The notes under the pieces: generated by a model
Database searches by the model: none
What the model was told of the DNA's origin: nothing
What the model saw: the letters and a program-made list of their open reading frames with translations, nothing else
Program-made: the position numbers and the translations under genes
Source: Adiantum capillus-veneris
Lineage: Eukaryota > Streptophyta > Polypodiopsida > Polypodiales > Pteridaceae
Assembly (NCBI GenBank): GCA_014529385.2
Contig: CM043942.1
Location: 2,150,501 to 2,214,500 of the forward strand
Length of the DNA stretch: 64,000 nt
Direction of reading: 5' to 3'
In this document: positions 24,721 to 36,035 of the stretch, piece after piece
How the letters are laid out: every line of letters begins with the position of its first letter
Numbering within the stretch: the first letter of the stretch is position 1

Positions 24721-26340
24721 AGAGGCTTTCCGTTGACTCTAGCGCCCTCGACCTTTCTTAAACATGGTCTAGCGTGTACTCAGATAGAATTACCGTCCAC
24801 TTGTGTGGCTTTTCCCTCCTCCCATATCTTGATTTAGCTTCATTGTATGTCGCAAGGACATGGCAACTGTTAACTATGTCAGGAGGATGTGGCAACTGTT
24901 AACCTTAGTTCTTGGTTTTTTTCCAATGATTTCTATTTTATTTTTGAGACCCTCTTTTGAAGTTGCAAATGGTGGGACATTGTATGGCCAGTGTAAATGG
25001 TAGTTTCACCCGTAGACAAGAAGTGGGTCGTAATTGGAAATTGTAAAGTAAGAGGATATCTAGGCTCTATTCAAGATCATTTATGTCCCCCCGTCGCACT
25101 TAGCAACTTGGTGGATACTAGGAAGTGAACTCAATGAAGGAATAAAGCCAAGGTGGGTCACCAAAGGAGAGTACCCGACAATTTGGCCACATTGCATTTT
25201 TGGATGCGGTCCCAATGGGGATAGACGGTCAGAACACCAGTGGGAGCCCAACGGAAGCATCTCCTAGAAAATAGGAACTACTATTTTGGGCCATGAAATC
25301 TGTTTGCGTCATTACCTCCGAAATGACAAGGGGCACATTTTAGAACTCTACCACAAAGTCAACTGAGCAACCACTAAGGATATTTTTAGGCGGCAACCCC
25401 AAAACAAAAAATTGCTTATAAACACACCAAGTGGCACAATTTGGTGCACTTTCCTCTTGCAAAAAATTGGGTGCTGATTTTTAAGCTGGGAGAGGGCTCA
25501 TGTGTGTCTACCACAGGTTAAGAGCTATTGATTGTAAGCTTTTCCTCTCATGTATAGTGGTGCAAGAAGTCATGTCATGCACACCTCACACTGCTCTCTC
25601 TCTTCCCTACGTGCAGTAATGTGATGCCCCACAAGAGGGCTCTTCATTTGACTCATGTGCAACTGTGTGGTTACATGCATTTTTGCTGAGGCAAGAGCCT
25701 CTCTGAGCATGAACAGTAGTAGCGAACTGCTACTCCAAAAGCAGGCACTAGTGAGGGTGATAACCTCACCGTACAGGTGCAATCTTAGTGTTGATTATTT
25801 GCTGTGTTTTGACTATTTTTCAGCCATACGGATGCCAGGACTATTGGAAATAGTGCCCCATTGATAAAGGACAGTTCAGGGGCTGTTTAGGGCTGAAAAT
25901 AGGGCAAAAACCAGTAAAGATAGCGAGCTGAGTTTACTATTTTTGGGCAAGAATCAGAGGGTTTATGCCAGTGGAAGTGAGTTCCAGCAGGGGAATTGGT
26001 TTCAGCAAGTTTTGAGGTTGTTATGCTGTCAAAATTTTGCCAAACTAGGTGGTATCTAGGTGGATACAGGTAAAGAATTCTTGGGACTCTTTTTTGTAAT
26101 CTACCCTCTTAAAGAATAAAGAAATACCGTAAGGGGCGCCAATTTTGGGGCCTACAGGTTTTTGGGAGCATTCTAGCTTCCGAGCCATGTGTGCTCTTAA
26201 GTGTTAATTCTCGTCGTCGCAGGTTACCTTTGCAAAGCGCTCTTTGTTTGTGTCTAAAGTAGATAATTTCGGGTGAAAGTTCAGTTGTCGGGACTTTAAT
26301 CATTTTGTCCTCAAGAAGTGAGCCTCGGTTGTTTTGGTAA
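24721..26340. other. No gene recognised; possible 5' LTR/leader of element E
   Basis: No coding motif. The 26,060-26,150 stretch (AAAGAATAAAGAAATACC, then GGGGCGCCAATTTTGGGG) resembles an LTR end followed by a leader. No matching second LTR was found downstream, so this is a guess. Confidence 0.25.
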
Positions 26341-26342
26341 AG

Positions 26343-28056
26343 ACAAAGAGTACAGAAATGCGGGATTATACTATGACGGACAAAGGAAAGGGCATTATGG
26401 AAGAGGGATCCTCTTTGAGGATAGACATGAAGTTCCAATGATGTTCAAGATTGGCAAGAGCTCACGGCCACGTCAGTCTGTACCTCCTCTTGATGTGAAT
26501 GTCCCTCCAATATAGGGCTTTATGATTGGGCAACTCGCGGATGATGCGTTCAGGACTCGGTTAGTTGCTGCAGTGAATGTGTTTTTGCAACTGGTGTAGA
26601 ACCCAAGGTTTATGGAGTTCTTGCAAGCGCCACTAGTGACAGAGCAAAATAGGAAACCTACACCATGAATAGAGCTTGCTGAGACTCAAGCCCAAGTACT
26701 TCATGCGTCTCAGCAGAGGATAGAGAACACTCACATGTTGCGGAGTTAGGGGTTTCAAAACAAGCTCCTCTCGTCCTTGAACAGGTGGTTAGGACGCCTA
26801 TCCCACAGGCTATGCCAGCTCATCTTGCCACATTTTAGAGCCCGCACACTGTCTTGAATGGATAGGGAACTGATTACTAGGCAATGCATCTAGTTTTTCC
26901 ACCGCCCACGATACATATTGGGTATTTCGGGGTGGAACATTCTTCTAGGGTATGGCTGGTTATGCGCCTGGAAGTCAGCTGTAGATGCCAGGAACAGTGT
27001 TTGGAGGTATGAAAGGCATGATGTCAAACCCCATGTATGGTAACATCGGCATGCAGCAAGGTTTTTAGAGCATCCAGAGCTAGTTTGGGGTGCCACAGAC
27101 TCATTTTGGCATGGCTGGTTTTTATGGACAGTAGCTAGATATGGCATCTCTGATGCAAAATGTTAATAGCCAAGATGTGCCGATGATGCCTACTACAGTG
27201 CCCATGTTGCATACTATTCCTTATGACAACTTGGGGGCACTCGGAAAGCCAAAAGCTTACACAGAAAGTGGTGAAATTGTGAAGTTCATCACTTTCAATG
27301 GCTTTGAGGATAAAGCAAAGGCTCTCACTTTCCTCGAGTAGTTTGATACAACTTATGTAGGAGGGAATTTTACAGAGGCCCTATAAGGTCAGGAAAGATG
27401 CAACTTTCTTGAAGGACAATGCACTTACATAGTGGATGACATTGTTAATGCAAGGAAAGGCACTCACCACATGGGTTTACTTCAAGAAAATTTTTGCATC
27501 TGCTTGGCTATCAAATGATTTTGAAGCTTACATCATGACAAATTGGCACCAACTCACTTCGGCTACATGCAAGAGCTTGCTGGAGTACAATCGGAGGTTT
27601 TGTAAAGCGTTATTCTCAGTGACTTCCTACAGATTTGTGCCATTGACAAAGCAAATAGAGAAGTATTATTGTGGTCTGCCTAAAGGGCTTTGGGAATACG
27701 GTACCAAGAATAGAGTAGCTACCCTCACCCAGATCATGGAAGTTGCTAACACTGGTCTTGCCTTGTTGAAAGGAGAGGACAGTGGGTTTCCGTGCAACAA
27801 TAAAGGAGGGCAGCCAAAGAAAAATTCAGCGAAGAAGCCGTTTATGAGAACAGTTCCTGATGCATCACAGAGGTCAGAAAATGCCACCAAAGACGAGGAT
27901 TCAACTGGGACTTCTAGAGTGCAGGCAAAGAAACATAAAAGGAAGCTTTTTGTGTGTAAGTCACTCAAGAAAAAGAAGGTCCTAATGGCTGAAAACAAAT
28001 GCTTTATATGCGAGCAACTTGGTCACTTTGCTACCAATTGTCCACAAAGAAGCTGA
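26343..28056 (+). pseudogene. Element E Gag (Ty3/gypsy type), N-terminal half broken
   Basis: The clean part (27,436-28,056) reads ALTTWVYFKKIFASAWL, CKSLLEYNRRFCKAL and IEKYYCGLPKGLWEYG, typical of the retrotransposon-gag core. A Lys-rich linker and a CCHC knuckle (CFICEQLGHFATNC, CX2CX4HX4C) follow at the end. The N-terminal half (26,343-27,435) has several stops; IPYDNLGALGKPKAYTESGE and IVKFITFNGFEDKAKALTF are still readable. It is distantly like element C Gag. Confidence 0.75.
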
Positions 28057-28172
28057 CTCAGATGATAAAGAGTACCAAAAAGGCAAGAAGCGTAAACCCA
28101 CGACAGGTTTGGTGCCAGACATGGTGGGTGACAGGCCTAATACAGATCCCAATGAATTATGCAGTTAGAGAT

Positions 28173-28643
28173 TAGAGGACACTTATCTTCTTTGATCCAG
28201 GTGCCAAAGCAAACTTTATCTCACCAGAGTTAGATATGAAGTTGGGCATCAGAGCTGAAGAGATGGGGTACATAGCAGAGGCAGCGTTGGCATGTCCTGG
28301 CTACTCAGAGTGTGTTACTCCCATTATTGGAAAGCTACGTCTGCATATTCATTCATATGTAGACACAAAAGAATTTTATATCATGCCATTGAAAGGGTGC
28401 GATGTGCTACTTGGAATTCCGTGGATGTTCAGAGTACATGGTGTGCTGGATGTCTTTGGCAAGATGATCACCCTTCAGCATAGGGACAAAACTCATGTTT
28501 TGGATGTAAAGCTCAAAGGGGAGTCCGTCCCTATTGTATTTTCTTCCGCTATCACTTCTGTAATAAAGTATCATCTTTTTGTGTACTTAATTTTGCACGT
28601 GATGTCTCAGTTAATTGAAGTCAAATTTATCTGTGTTAGATAG
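28173..28643 (+). pseudogene. Element E retropepsin-like protease with D-P-G loop
   Basis: LIFFDPGAKANFISPELDMK at 28,182 carries the active-site loop (Asp at 28,194-28,196) as D-P-G. It continues as LHIHSYVDTKEFYIMPLKGC and DVLLGIPWMFRVHG, the usual second conserved block of plant Ty3/gypsy proteases. The frame is open to 28,643 and then stops. No RT follows. It sits about 180 bases after the Gag stop in a different frame. Confidence 0.7.
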
Positions 28644-28664
28644 AGAAAGGTCAGCATTAATATG

Positions 28665-29250
28665 ACTCTTTTGCCGTTGGAGAGGGGGAATGGGGGATGC
28701 ACCCAACACGCTAACATGGCTGCCTCCTATAGCACAGGGCACACACTGCACCCGAATCCACTTGAAATCCTTCTTTGATCGATGCACCGTCGACCAACCG
28801 ATCCAAAATCACACCGCTACAATGCGCGCACACCCGTGCGGAGAACCACACTTCACACACGCACCACTGCAATAGCTTTTTCGCTCTCCCACACGCTCAA
28901 AACACCACACACACTCTCTCTCTCTCTCTCTCTCGCTCTGCACCACTTCATCGGGGGGACAACACTTGCCGCACACGCCTGCACGTACACCCACGAGAGA
29001 AGAAGACAAGGGGGGAAAGGGGAGCGAGACGACGCAAAAAAACTTGATTGCAATGAGATAACTTCTCTTTCATTCAAACAAAAAGATAGTACAAGACCGC
29101 CACCGCAACCGACATTCATCAAAAAGCACAAAAGGGGTGAGCCCCGCTGAAGCCCTACACCAAGCTTCCATGGTTTCTTGCTCCTCGTGAGATCTTTTTC
29201 GCTTCCAAAACGAACGAGCACCGCAAAAACCTAAAAAAACTCTCCCCCCT
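28665..29250 (+). mobile_element. Candidate polypurine tract and 3' LTR of element E
   Basis: GGAGAGGGGGAATGGGGGA at 28,680-28,698 is a strong purine tract. It is followed by TGCACCCAACACGC, which could be the LTR start. The sequence has a (CT)n tract (28,915-28,935) and CACACAC-rich layout like the LTR of element B, but is not homologous over length. With no second copy in the window the LTR claim is tentative. Confidence 0.4.
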
Positions 29251-29910
29251 TCTTAAATCCCAAGGGGCAACGACGGCGCCGTCTTTTCTCCCTTCCCGTT
29301 ACTGCTTTTTTTTCCTTGTTTCAAACTTTCAAAAAAAAAAGGCTTTTCAGCCAGCGCCCTTTCTTTTTGGGTCTCCATCTTATACTTTTGCCATTTTTCC
29401 CTTCTTAGCCTTAAAGCTTATCCTTTAACTTTTCCCTTCTTCCCCTAAGAACTCGTTGCGCATTCTATCGGTGCTCGCACGTACACACACTTTTTGTCAA
29501 CTTGTTGGACCATTCTAAATTGGAGTTCCGCCCTGCTCTTACCACACCCCACGAACTCCACTTCATTCAGACCGCCTCACGGCCTCAAGTGACGAGCCAT
29601 CAAATCTAAAAAAATCAATCCGATTCACCTCTGTCGTGACTATTTTCCAACCTGAAACTAGGTGTATCTCAACACCTATATCTCCAAACATCGAGCCGAA
29701 AATTCAGCCAATTCCCCCTGTTGCATGCGATCCTTCAAAACTCTAGCGAGCTCAAAAAAGTCCTGTCGACGCGTCTACCAACACGGCCCATTCGGCACAC
29801 AACTGGCCCCCTTGAAAACTTCGTCAACCCATAACTTACCCATCCGCATCAGGATCGGCAATCCGAAAAGACCGGCATGCTCCTCAACTTGAACTTTACA
29901 TATGTATCGA
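29251..29910. other. No gene recognised
   Basis: T/C-rich sequence with no supported ORF. It may continue the candidate LTR upstream. Confidence 0.35.
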
Positions 29911-30619
29911 TTGATTCCAATTTTGAACACCTGTCTTTCAGCCCTACCCATCGAGAATCTGCAAAGCATTCCAGCTCAAGGTGCCATATCTTTCACACCC
30001 AAGCTCCGTTTGACGAGCCGTCTGGACCTGCTCGAAAAAACACATTAAGCACCACATTTCGACACACAAAACCATCACTTCGGACACATGAGGCCACCAT
30101 GCAATTTAGCGCCTGGCAGTATACCATCGCCCTAAAAAGCCACATCAAACATACATTTCCACATTTACCTCACTGCAGCCACACTTCATAGCTGCACTAC
30201 CACCATAACATGCACCAGCTTGCATAGATATCACTGTACCGGCCATCTTCTACCGTCAATTTTGGCCATTGATTCCAGTTTTGGCCACCTATTTGTACCT
30301 GCCCTACCCGTCGGGGATCTGCAAAGCATTCCATCTCAAGGTGCCATATCTTTCACATCCGAGCTCCATTTGACGAGCCATCTGGACCTGATCTAAAAAC
30401 ACATCAAGCACCACATTTCGGCACACAAAACCATCACTTCAAACACATGAGTCCACCATCCAATTTAGCGCCTGGCAGCATACCATCGGCCTAAAAAGCC
30501 ACATCAAATATACATTTCCACATTCACCTCACTGCAACCACACTTCATAGTTGTACTACCACCATACCATGCACCAGCTTGCATATATATCACTGCACGG
30601 GCCATCTTCTACCATCAAC
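29911..30619. repeat. 358-bp tandem duplication
   Basis: TTGATTCCAATTTTG at 29,911 and TTGATTCCAGTTTTG at 30,269 start two units that stay aligned to GCCATCTTCTACC(G/A)TCAA at 30,242 and 30,601. Roughly nine bases in ten are shared. Each unit contains GGTGCCATATCTTTCACA and TTTGACGAGCC phrases. No ORF is conserved. Confidence 0.9.
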
Positions 30620-30689
30620 AGCATTTGGCTGTACCACCATTATGTATCCTCCTATTCCTTCTGAGGCTTTCTCATCCAGGGTTAGCCTA

Positions 30690-31930
30690 GGTTGAGTAAG
30701 TGTTTTAGCTTAATCCTTAGATTCATTTTGAGAGTTATTTTCTGAAGGATTAGAGGAAGATTGGCTAGAAGAGTTATCATTCTTACCATTCTTACCGTTC
30801 TTACTATTCTAAGGGTTCTGAGGAGTCTGAGAAGTACTTTTGAGAAGACTTGTTCTCCTTAGGCTTTCCCTTATTGTGCTTCATCTCCTGCGAGAGAACA
30901 ATCGATACCACCTTGTTGAGATCTATGGGATCAAGTACTCTGACATCATACTTGATATACTCGTCCAACCCATAAAAGAATGCCTCTTTGCTCTCATCAT
31001 CCGATTTGAGTAATTGGGTGCCAAGCTACAAAACACGATTAGAAAAAGACATAATTGGCATACCATTTTACTTGAGATTGCGCCAATCGTCTTTCAATCG
31101 TGCTAGGTACTTGGGTGGCATAAACCGTGCCTTGAGCTTGTCTTGGAAGTCCACCCAATTGAACAAAAGGGGTGCACCTTCGCTGGCTTCCTCTAGGTGC
31201 GCAGTCAATTGTGCCGCTTGCCATGCGTGGTAGCAATTGGTTGCATCACTAGCAAGGTACATGGCTGCCGTCAAAACCTTGCTATTTCCTGTCTTCTTAG
31301 TTGTTGCAAAGTAAGCATTAAATGAATGCAACCAAGAATGAATAATAGTAGCATCCATCTTACCGTCATACTTAATGAACGTCAAATTCTTCGGTGATGG
31401 GGTTGCTGGAGTCCAAATCTCCGCTTGAGCTACTTGATGAACTACCAACATCTTTGATCGGCTCAGATTTTGAGTTAAGTACTTGTAGGACCAACTCTTG
31501 CATGCATTAGTCTCTTTGTGCCTCACGCTCTAACTCCAAGGCCGCTTGTCTTTCTTCGGCTGCCAAGTATGCTTTCTCACGCTTACGCTCAAAGGCTAAC
31601 CTTCATTTGTCGTTCTCGCGCTCCAAGGTAGCACGTTGCACCTCTTGTCGTAGCATCATGTCCATCATCGACTTGACGAAAGCCTCCATCGGATTTGGTG
31701 CAAACGTGGCGTAGATGGGGAAGGGGGAGGATCAGAAAACCTCTTGGTGGGTAAAATTCTTCTTCACCACCTCCATGCTCATCACCTTCATGCAAAGTAT
31801 CCATTCCGCTTTGGGTGATGACCATACACTGAAATCTTAGGTTCTTAAGTTCACGAGGAACTTGGGTTCTTAAGGTTCTTGAGTCAGGCTTGCCTTCTTG
31901 GGGTTCTTGAGGTATTTCTTTAGCTTGCAA
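30690..31930 (-). pseudogene. Element C-family Gag, fragment 4
   Basis: The N-terminal part (from 31,930) reads LHEGDEHGGGEEEFYPPRG. After a broken coiled-coil, the frame from 31,526 reads LTFIKYDGKMDATIIHSWLH, FATTKKTGNSKVLTAAMYLA, CYHAWQAAQLTAHLEEA and FMPPKYLARLKDDWRNL. The C-terminal part (AFFYGLDEYIKYDVRVLDP, then KHNKGK) is frameshifted near 31,040. It is less damaged than the 4,760 copy. Confidence 0.75.
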
Positions 31931-32491
31931 TCTGTGTTAGAGAAGGATCTTCTCTTACCCGAGCTCTACTCTTTCTTGTAAGCGCACCCCTTGGTGGCCT
32001 TGCGCTCACACCAAGGTTTCCTTTTCCCACCTCAAGTCGATTGGCCGAGCCGCTAAGTGCACGGTCCGGTCTTAATGAGTGAAAAGAGAAACAAGGGGAG
32101 GCTAGACAAGCCCGTTTGTCTTGGGATTCTTGTCACTCTTCAAAAACAATATTAGGAATCGACATGCCCAAGTGGACCTAGGTTACGTACGACCGCAACA
32201 AGAAAAAAAACCTATGTGGTTCTTTCCTTGAGTGATACAAAACACTGCCAAAGCTTTGATACCAATGTAAGGTGCAACGGAAGTGAATGTTGAACTTTTC
32301 TCAAGATGAGTGCTCCGATTTGTGCTCAAGGGTTCCTTTTACTTACGGAAGGGAGAGCCTTTCGTTCCTTTAGTGAGAGAGTGCAAATGATCACAAACAA
32401 GTGGATAAACACTGTGAATGAAGGTGCTAAGCCTAAGAGATAGAGAGAGAAGAATACGACACCAAAATATTGTCAAAACCTCTTCCAAGGG
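30690..32491 (-). mobile_element. Element C-family fragment 4 (LTR end + PBS + gag)
   Basis: On the minus strand this holds the last 226 bases of a C-type LTR (32,491-32,266), an iMet-type PBS (32,265-32,249), a leader, and Gag down to about 30,690. It is cut at 32,491/32,492, where integrase-tail sequence of element A starts without any LTR boundary, and it ends in gag at the other side. It supplies the cleanest LTR end and PBS of the family. Confidence 0.8.
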
Positions 32492-32991
32492 CCCCAATGG
32501 ATCGACTTCTTACCTTAGCTGAGCTTCAGTGGAAAAGAGAAGCAGCATACGAGTGCTATAAGAGGAAAGCCACCCGGACAAAGGAGAAGCTTGACAAGAA
32601 ACTGAAGGACAAAGGCATCAATGAAGGAGATCTTGTGCTAAGGTATGACAATCGACTCGATAATCGTTTTGATGCCAAATTTGAAACAAGATGGCAAGGG
32701 CCATACATAGTCAAGAAGGCTTTCAGTTCAAGTTACTATCAGCTTATGGACTTGAATGGTAAAGAGCACTCCAGGAAAGTAAACGGGTATCGCTTGAAGC
32801 ACTATTTGAGTCGCCTTCTACCAAAGGATCTACCAGAGAAAAAGGCAACTATCCCATGTAAGTATTGTTACATAAAGCATGAGTGTAACTCTAGCCAAAA
32901 TTCAGGGGGGCCAAACAATAAAAATCTCGTCAAGGACTCTGAAGCACTCTCTTTGGAAAAGATGCTCTATGATGGTACATGAATATACCAT
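32492..32991 (+). pseudogene. Duplicate integrase C-terminus of element A upstream of its 5' LTR
   Basis: From the MDRLLTLAEL start the sequence matches 41,575-42,060 with about six substitutions over 519 bases. It carries KGINEGDLVLRYDN, the GPY module (RWQGPYIVKKAF) and NGYRLKHYLSRL. The purine tract and LTR follow exactly as at the 3' end of element A. It is therefore the tail of another A copy sharing this LTR. Its left end joins C-family LTR sequence abruptly at 32,491. Confidence 0.9.
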
Positions 32992-32996
32992 CATCC

Positions 32997-33006
32997 AGGG
33001 GGAGGG
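32997..33006 (+). other. Polypurine tract of the upstream A-family fragment
   Basis: AGGGGGAGGG, then CTAA, then the LTR at 33,011. The same tract is at 42,074-42,083. Confidence 0.75.
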
Positions 33007-33170
33007 CTAATGATAGCCGTTTTTCGGCTCTTTGTAATTGTCACAGTGAGTTACCTCACCCTACCTAAATCACCCAAACATTGTGGCTATCCCTACCATT
33101 TCACTGTACATAGGCGTGCGTGAGTCACGGGACTTTTCCCATATCTTCTTAAAAAACCCTCAATTAGCTA

Positions 33171-34141
33171 GTCATTAGGCTAGTTGAGCCAAAAAAATTA
33201 AAAAAATTAAAAAATATAAGTATATTATGGTCCATTTGTGTGTAAATATTGCATTGTATATAGGGCCTAAATAAAAAGATTTTTTCATAATTATTTTGGT
33301 ATTTATTTAAATATTTCTATGTAGGGTGTGTTATTTATGCTCTGTACATTGCCTCACCATTACCACAATTTTTTCTTACCATTTTTCATACTCTTTATTC
33401 CATATAGAAATATTTTCATGTAAGCTTCTCTTATATTTGGTGTAACTCCACCCCAACAAAAATCCAAAAAAACTAGTTTTATTTATGTGTATATTTTTTC
33501 ACTATTGTGATTTTTCCCTTCCTACGTCTCTTTTGTTTTTTTTTTCTATAAAATTAGAACACCAAAAATATTTATCTTTTTATGGTAGCCTCATAATGAG
33601 AGAGATTTCTTTTGACCCCTTTATATTTTTTCCACTTATATTATTTATATTTGACATGTACATATTTTTTAGACCCCTCAATATTTGATTTTCTTAGTTG
33701 TACTATTCACTTATATCATAATCTCAACAATATCTTCAATTATAGACCTACCAAATAAGTTCAAGGGTAGGTGGCATGCATACATGCACTATGGAGGGCT
33801 CACTCTTGGAGGTATTCAAAAGAATCATCCAAAGAAGGACCCCACAAGGACCTTGTGCAGTGGAAAAAAACGGTCGGTTTTGCTGAATTTTTAAAGTTCA
33901 CTTGCTCTCCGAATTTGAAAAGGTGATACAAACAAAAGTTGTAGCTCGTGGGCTGAACTTTTGCCTCAAATTTTTTCATATTTTTTTGAACTACGAGCTG
34001 TGAGCTATGATTTTATTAGTGGACCCCAGTTTTCCCATACTATGCAGCCACACTCTCTCTTCCACTTTATCATTTTCCTCTTTCACACACACTTCTCCAC
34101 TCATCACCCCCACCTCTCTCACCACTCCTCTCTGCACCCTA
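33171..34141. other. 971-bp segment present only in the 5' LTR of A
   Basis: The 3' LTR runs straight from AATTAGCTA to CTCACCTTCTCC at 42,247/42,248, whereas the 5' LTR has 971 extra bases between the same sequences. The block is AT-rich with a T-rich middle. CTA occurs at both edges, which suits a microhomology deletion in the other copy. No gene was seen. Confidence 0.85.
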
Positions 34142-34721
34142 CTCACCTTCTCCTCAACCTTGAAGAATAAGAGAAACCATGGTGAACTCATACCTCCCAC
34201 ACACAATTCCATTCCAAAATTGACCACCTAGTCTCATTTTTCCTCCTCCAAATTACCCATATCTATAAAAAAACCACAAAATTCAATCTCTTCTCTTAAA
34301 AGACAGCATCATGGTGGTTGATTACTCAGCTTCAATTACCTTGTCTCTCAAGGAAGGTCAAGAGTGGAGAAAAAATGTACTGTCAAAGCTAGTGGACCGT
34401 CAACAAGCGTCAAAATTGACCCTACTCAAGACACTTGGAGCATCAACCTTGTAAGAAATCCACCTTTTCTTACCTCTTAAGAGTTTTTCTTCCTTATTTG
34501 TATCCTACATGGATACTCCCATTGTAAATATCCAATTCCATTTGTAAATTAATACTAACTCTACTAACACTAACCCACTATGAAAAGTCCTATCACCTCC
34601 ATTTCTCTCCTCTCTCTTTCCCCACCAACTTCTTGATAATTCCAAGCAAAAGAAATTAGATAAATTGCTGAAAATCTAACCCAACCATGGTTAGAGAAGT
34701 TACCCTAGCCTTCAAAATTGC

Positions 34722-34728
34722 TATAAAA
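34722..34728 (+). promoter_or_regulatory. TATA box in the A LTR
   Basis: TATAAAA followed by GGAGGGTGTAGC. The 3' LTR copy is at 42,828-42,834. It is the likely core promoter, about 1 kb before the LTR end. Confidence 0.6.
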
Positions 34729-35384
34729 GGAGGGTGTAGCTAGCACAAAAGGAGGAGCCATAAGCAAGAGCACTATGCTATAGCTTGAGAAGCCAAGCTC
34801 AACCTCTCTAGAAGGAGCTCTTGAGTGGAAGCTCATTGTCTTATGCATGTGCATGTGTTGTAATAGGGGATTAGCAAGGGAACTCTATGCCATTGTAAGA
34901 GAGAGAGTGATCATTCAATTGAGAGTAGGAAATCTATCATTTCTCCTACTAGTGTAAGCCCAACATTTGCTGAATCAAGGAGGGTGGATTTGGACTAAGT
35001 TTGGATACTTTGTCTCCCTTCCAACGTGAAGTAATGGACAACAATGATGCGTAAGTATCTTGGTGTTTTTTGTTAAGTTCTTGATAGCTTGTCTCTGGTG
35101 TTATCATCAATCTAGCCATAAATCCCACATACTGTAAGAGGGCGACAGGGTGGAGAGGACTCCCCTGGCTTTAAGACAGTGATTGGGGTGGCTTTTCTTG
35201 TGATGTGTTGTGGTGAAATTTACGCAAGCTATGTTGAACAAATACTAATTTCACTTTGATTTGTCATGACAGATTTGTAAGAAGGTATTAATGCAACAAG
35301 CACCCCCTCCCCCTTTCTCTCTCTTTCTTAAATATATAGTTGTGTTTGCTTGATCATTGCCGATACGTTTCAAAGCAGCCCAAG

Positions 35385-35468
<84 letters not shown>

Positions 35469-35730
35469 TTTTAGTGTGTGAGAGTGTTCCATTGGTGTTG
35501 GGGTTAGTGTAAATTCCTTGCTTGTTTGTGGGTTGCTCTAACGATTCTCCTCTTTTGCGTCCTAGTTCGCTCTTAAACTAGGTGGTGCCCCTTGTGTAGT
35601 TGGGATTTGGCTGTGGGTTTGTTGTTTTGGTTTGTGTTGTGTTGTGCCCCAACCCCATTGAGCAGCACGGGAGCCTTGAAGGGTGTCTAGAGATTGCTCT
35701 TCTTGTTGCCCGCCCCGGACCGCCTCAAAT

Positions 35731-35748
35731 TGGTGCCCCCACTGAGGA
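35731..35748 (+). other. Primer binding site of element A
   Basis: TGGTGCCCCCACTGAGGA starts three bases after the LTR. It matches the PBS of element B (TGGCGCCGCTGCCGGGGA) at about 12 of 18 positions, so it is a variant of that site or uses another tRNA. Confidence 0.55.
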
Positions 35749-35801
35749 CGGCTTGTGTATTTTTGTGTAGAATCAACCTTTAGCATAGTCAAGTAGTTTG
35801 C

Positions 35802-36014
35802 ATGAATCACGAAGATTTGTATGATCCCTTCATTCCCATTGCAAGGCAAAAGGTACACATAATTGTTAGTACTAAGTTGCAATTTCAACGTGTCATTCGT
35901 AGAATTTTAAGTCCTCTTAGGTTGGCCGAGATAAACGCTTCAGTAAATCCTTTTATTTTGCCTCTCATTAGGTACGACCTTAGTTTGGACGTCTATATTT
36001 TTGTTTTGTTTTAA
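35802..36014 (+). CDS. Element A accessory ORF 1a (family 1, 70 aa)
   Basis: The first of four small ORFs between PBS and gag. It encodes 70 residues, mostly hydrophobic and basic. It aligns with the next ORF over its last 50 residues: IIVSTKLQFQRVIRR, then SVNPFILPLIRYDLSLDVYI and a FVLF end. No signal peptide or known motif was recognised. The start is the first ATG of the open frame. Two diverged copies with the same end support real coding, at least in the past. Its function is unknown. Confidence 0.55.
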   Translation: MNHEDLYDPFIPIARQKVHIIVSTKLQFQRVIRRILSPLRLAEINASVNPFILPLIRYDLSLDVYIFVLF

Positions 36015-36035
36015 GAATTAGGACATGCATAGGCC

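Larger units (their letters stand above)
33011..35727 (+). repeat. Element A 5' LTR (2,717 bp)
   Basis: It starts TGATAGCCG after the purine tract and ends CCGCCTCA just before the PBS. It contains a TATA box at 34,722-34,728 and a (CT)n tract from about 35,389 to 35,464. A 971-base block at 33,171-34,141 is absent from the 3' LTR, with CTA at both edges. Confidence 0.85.

Noticed and set aside
28690-29150. His/Arg-rich ORFs near 28.8 kb
   Set aside because: Produced by ACAC and CTCT low-complexity sequence in a candidate LTR.
29911-30619. CRISPR-like array
   Set aside because: Only two long units without spacers; a simple tandem duplication.
35731-35748. Assigning a specific tRNA to the A primer site
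   Set aside because: It matches the Asp-type site at only about 12 of 18 bases, so the tRNA cannot be named.
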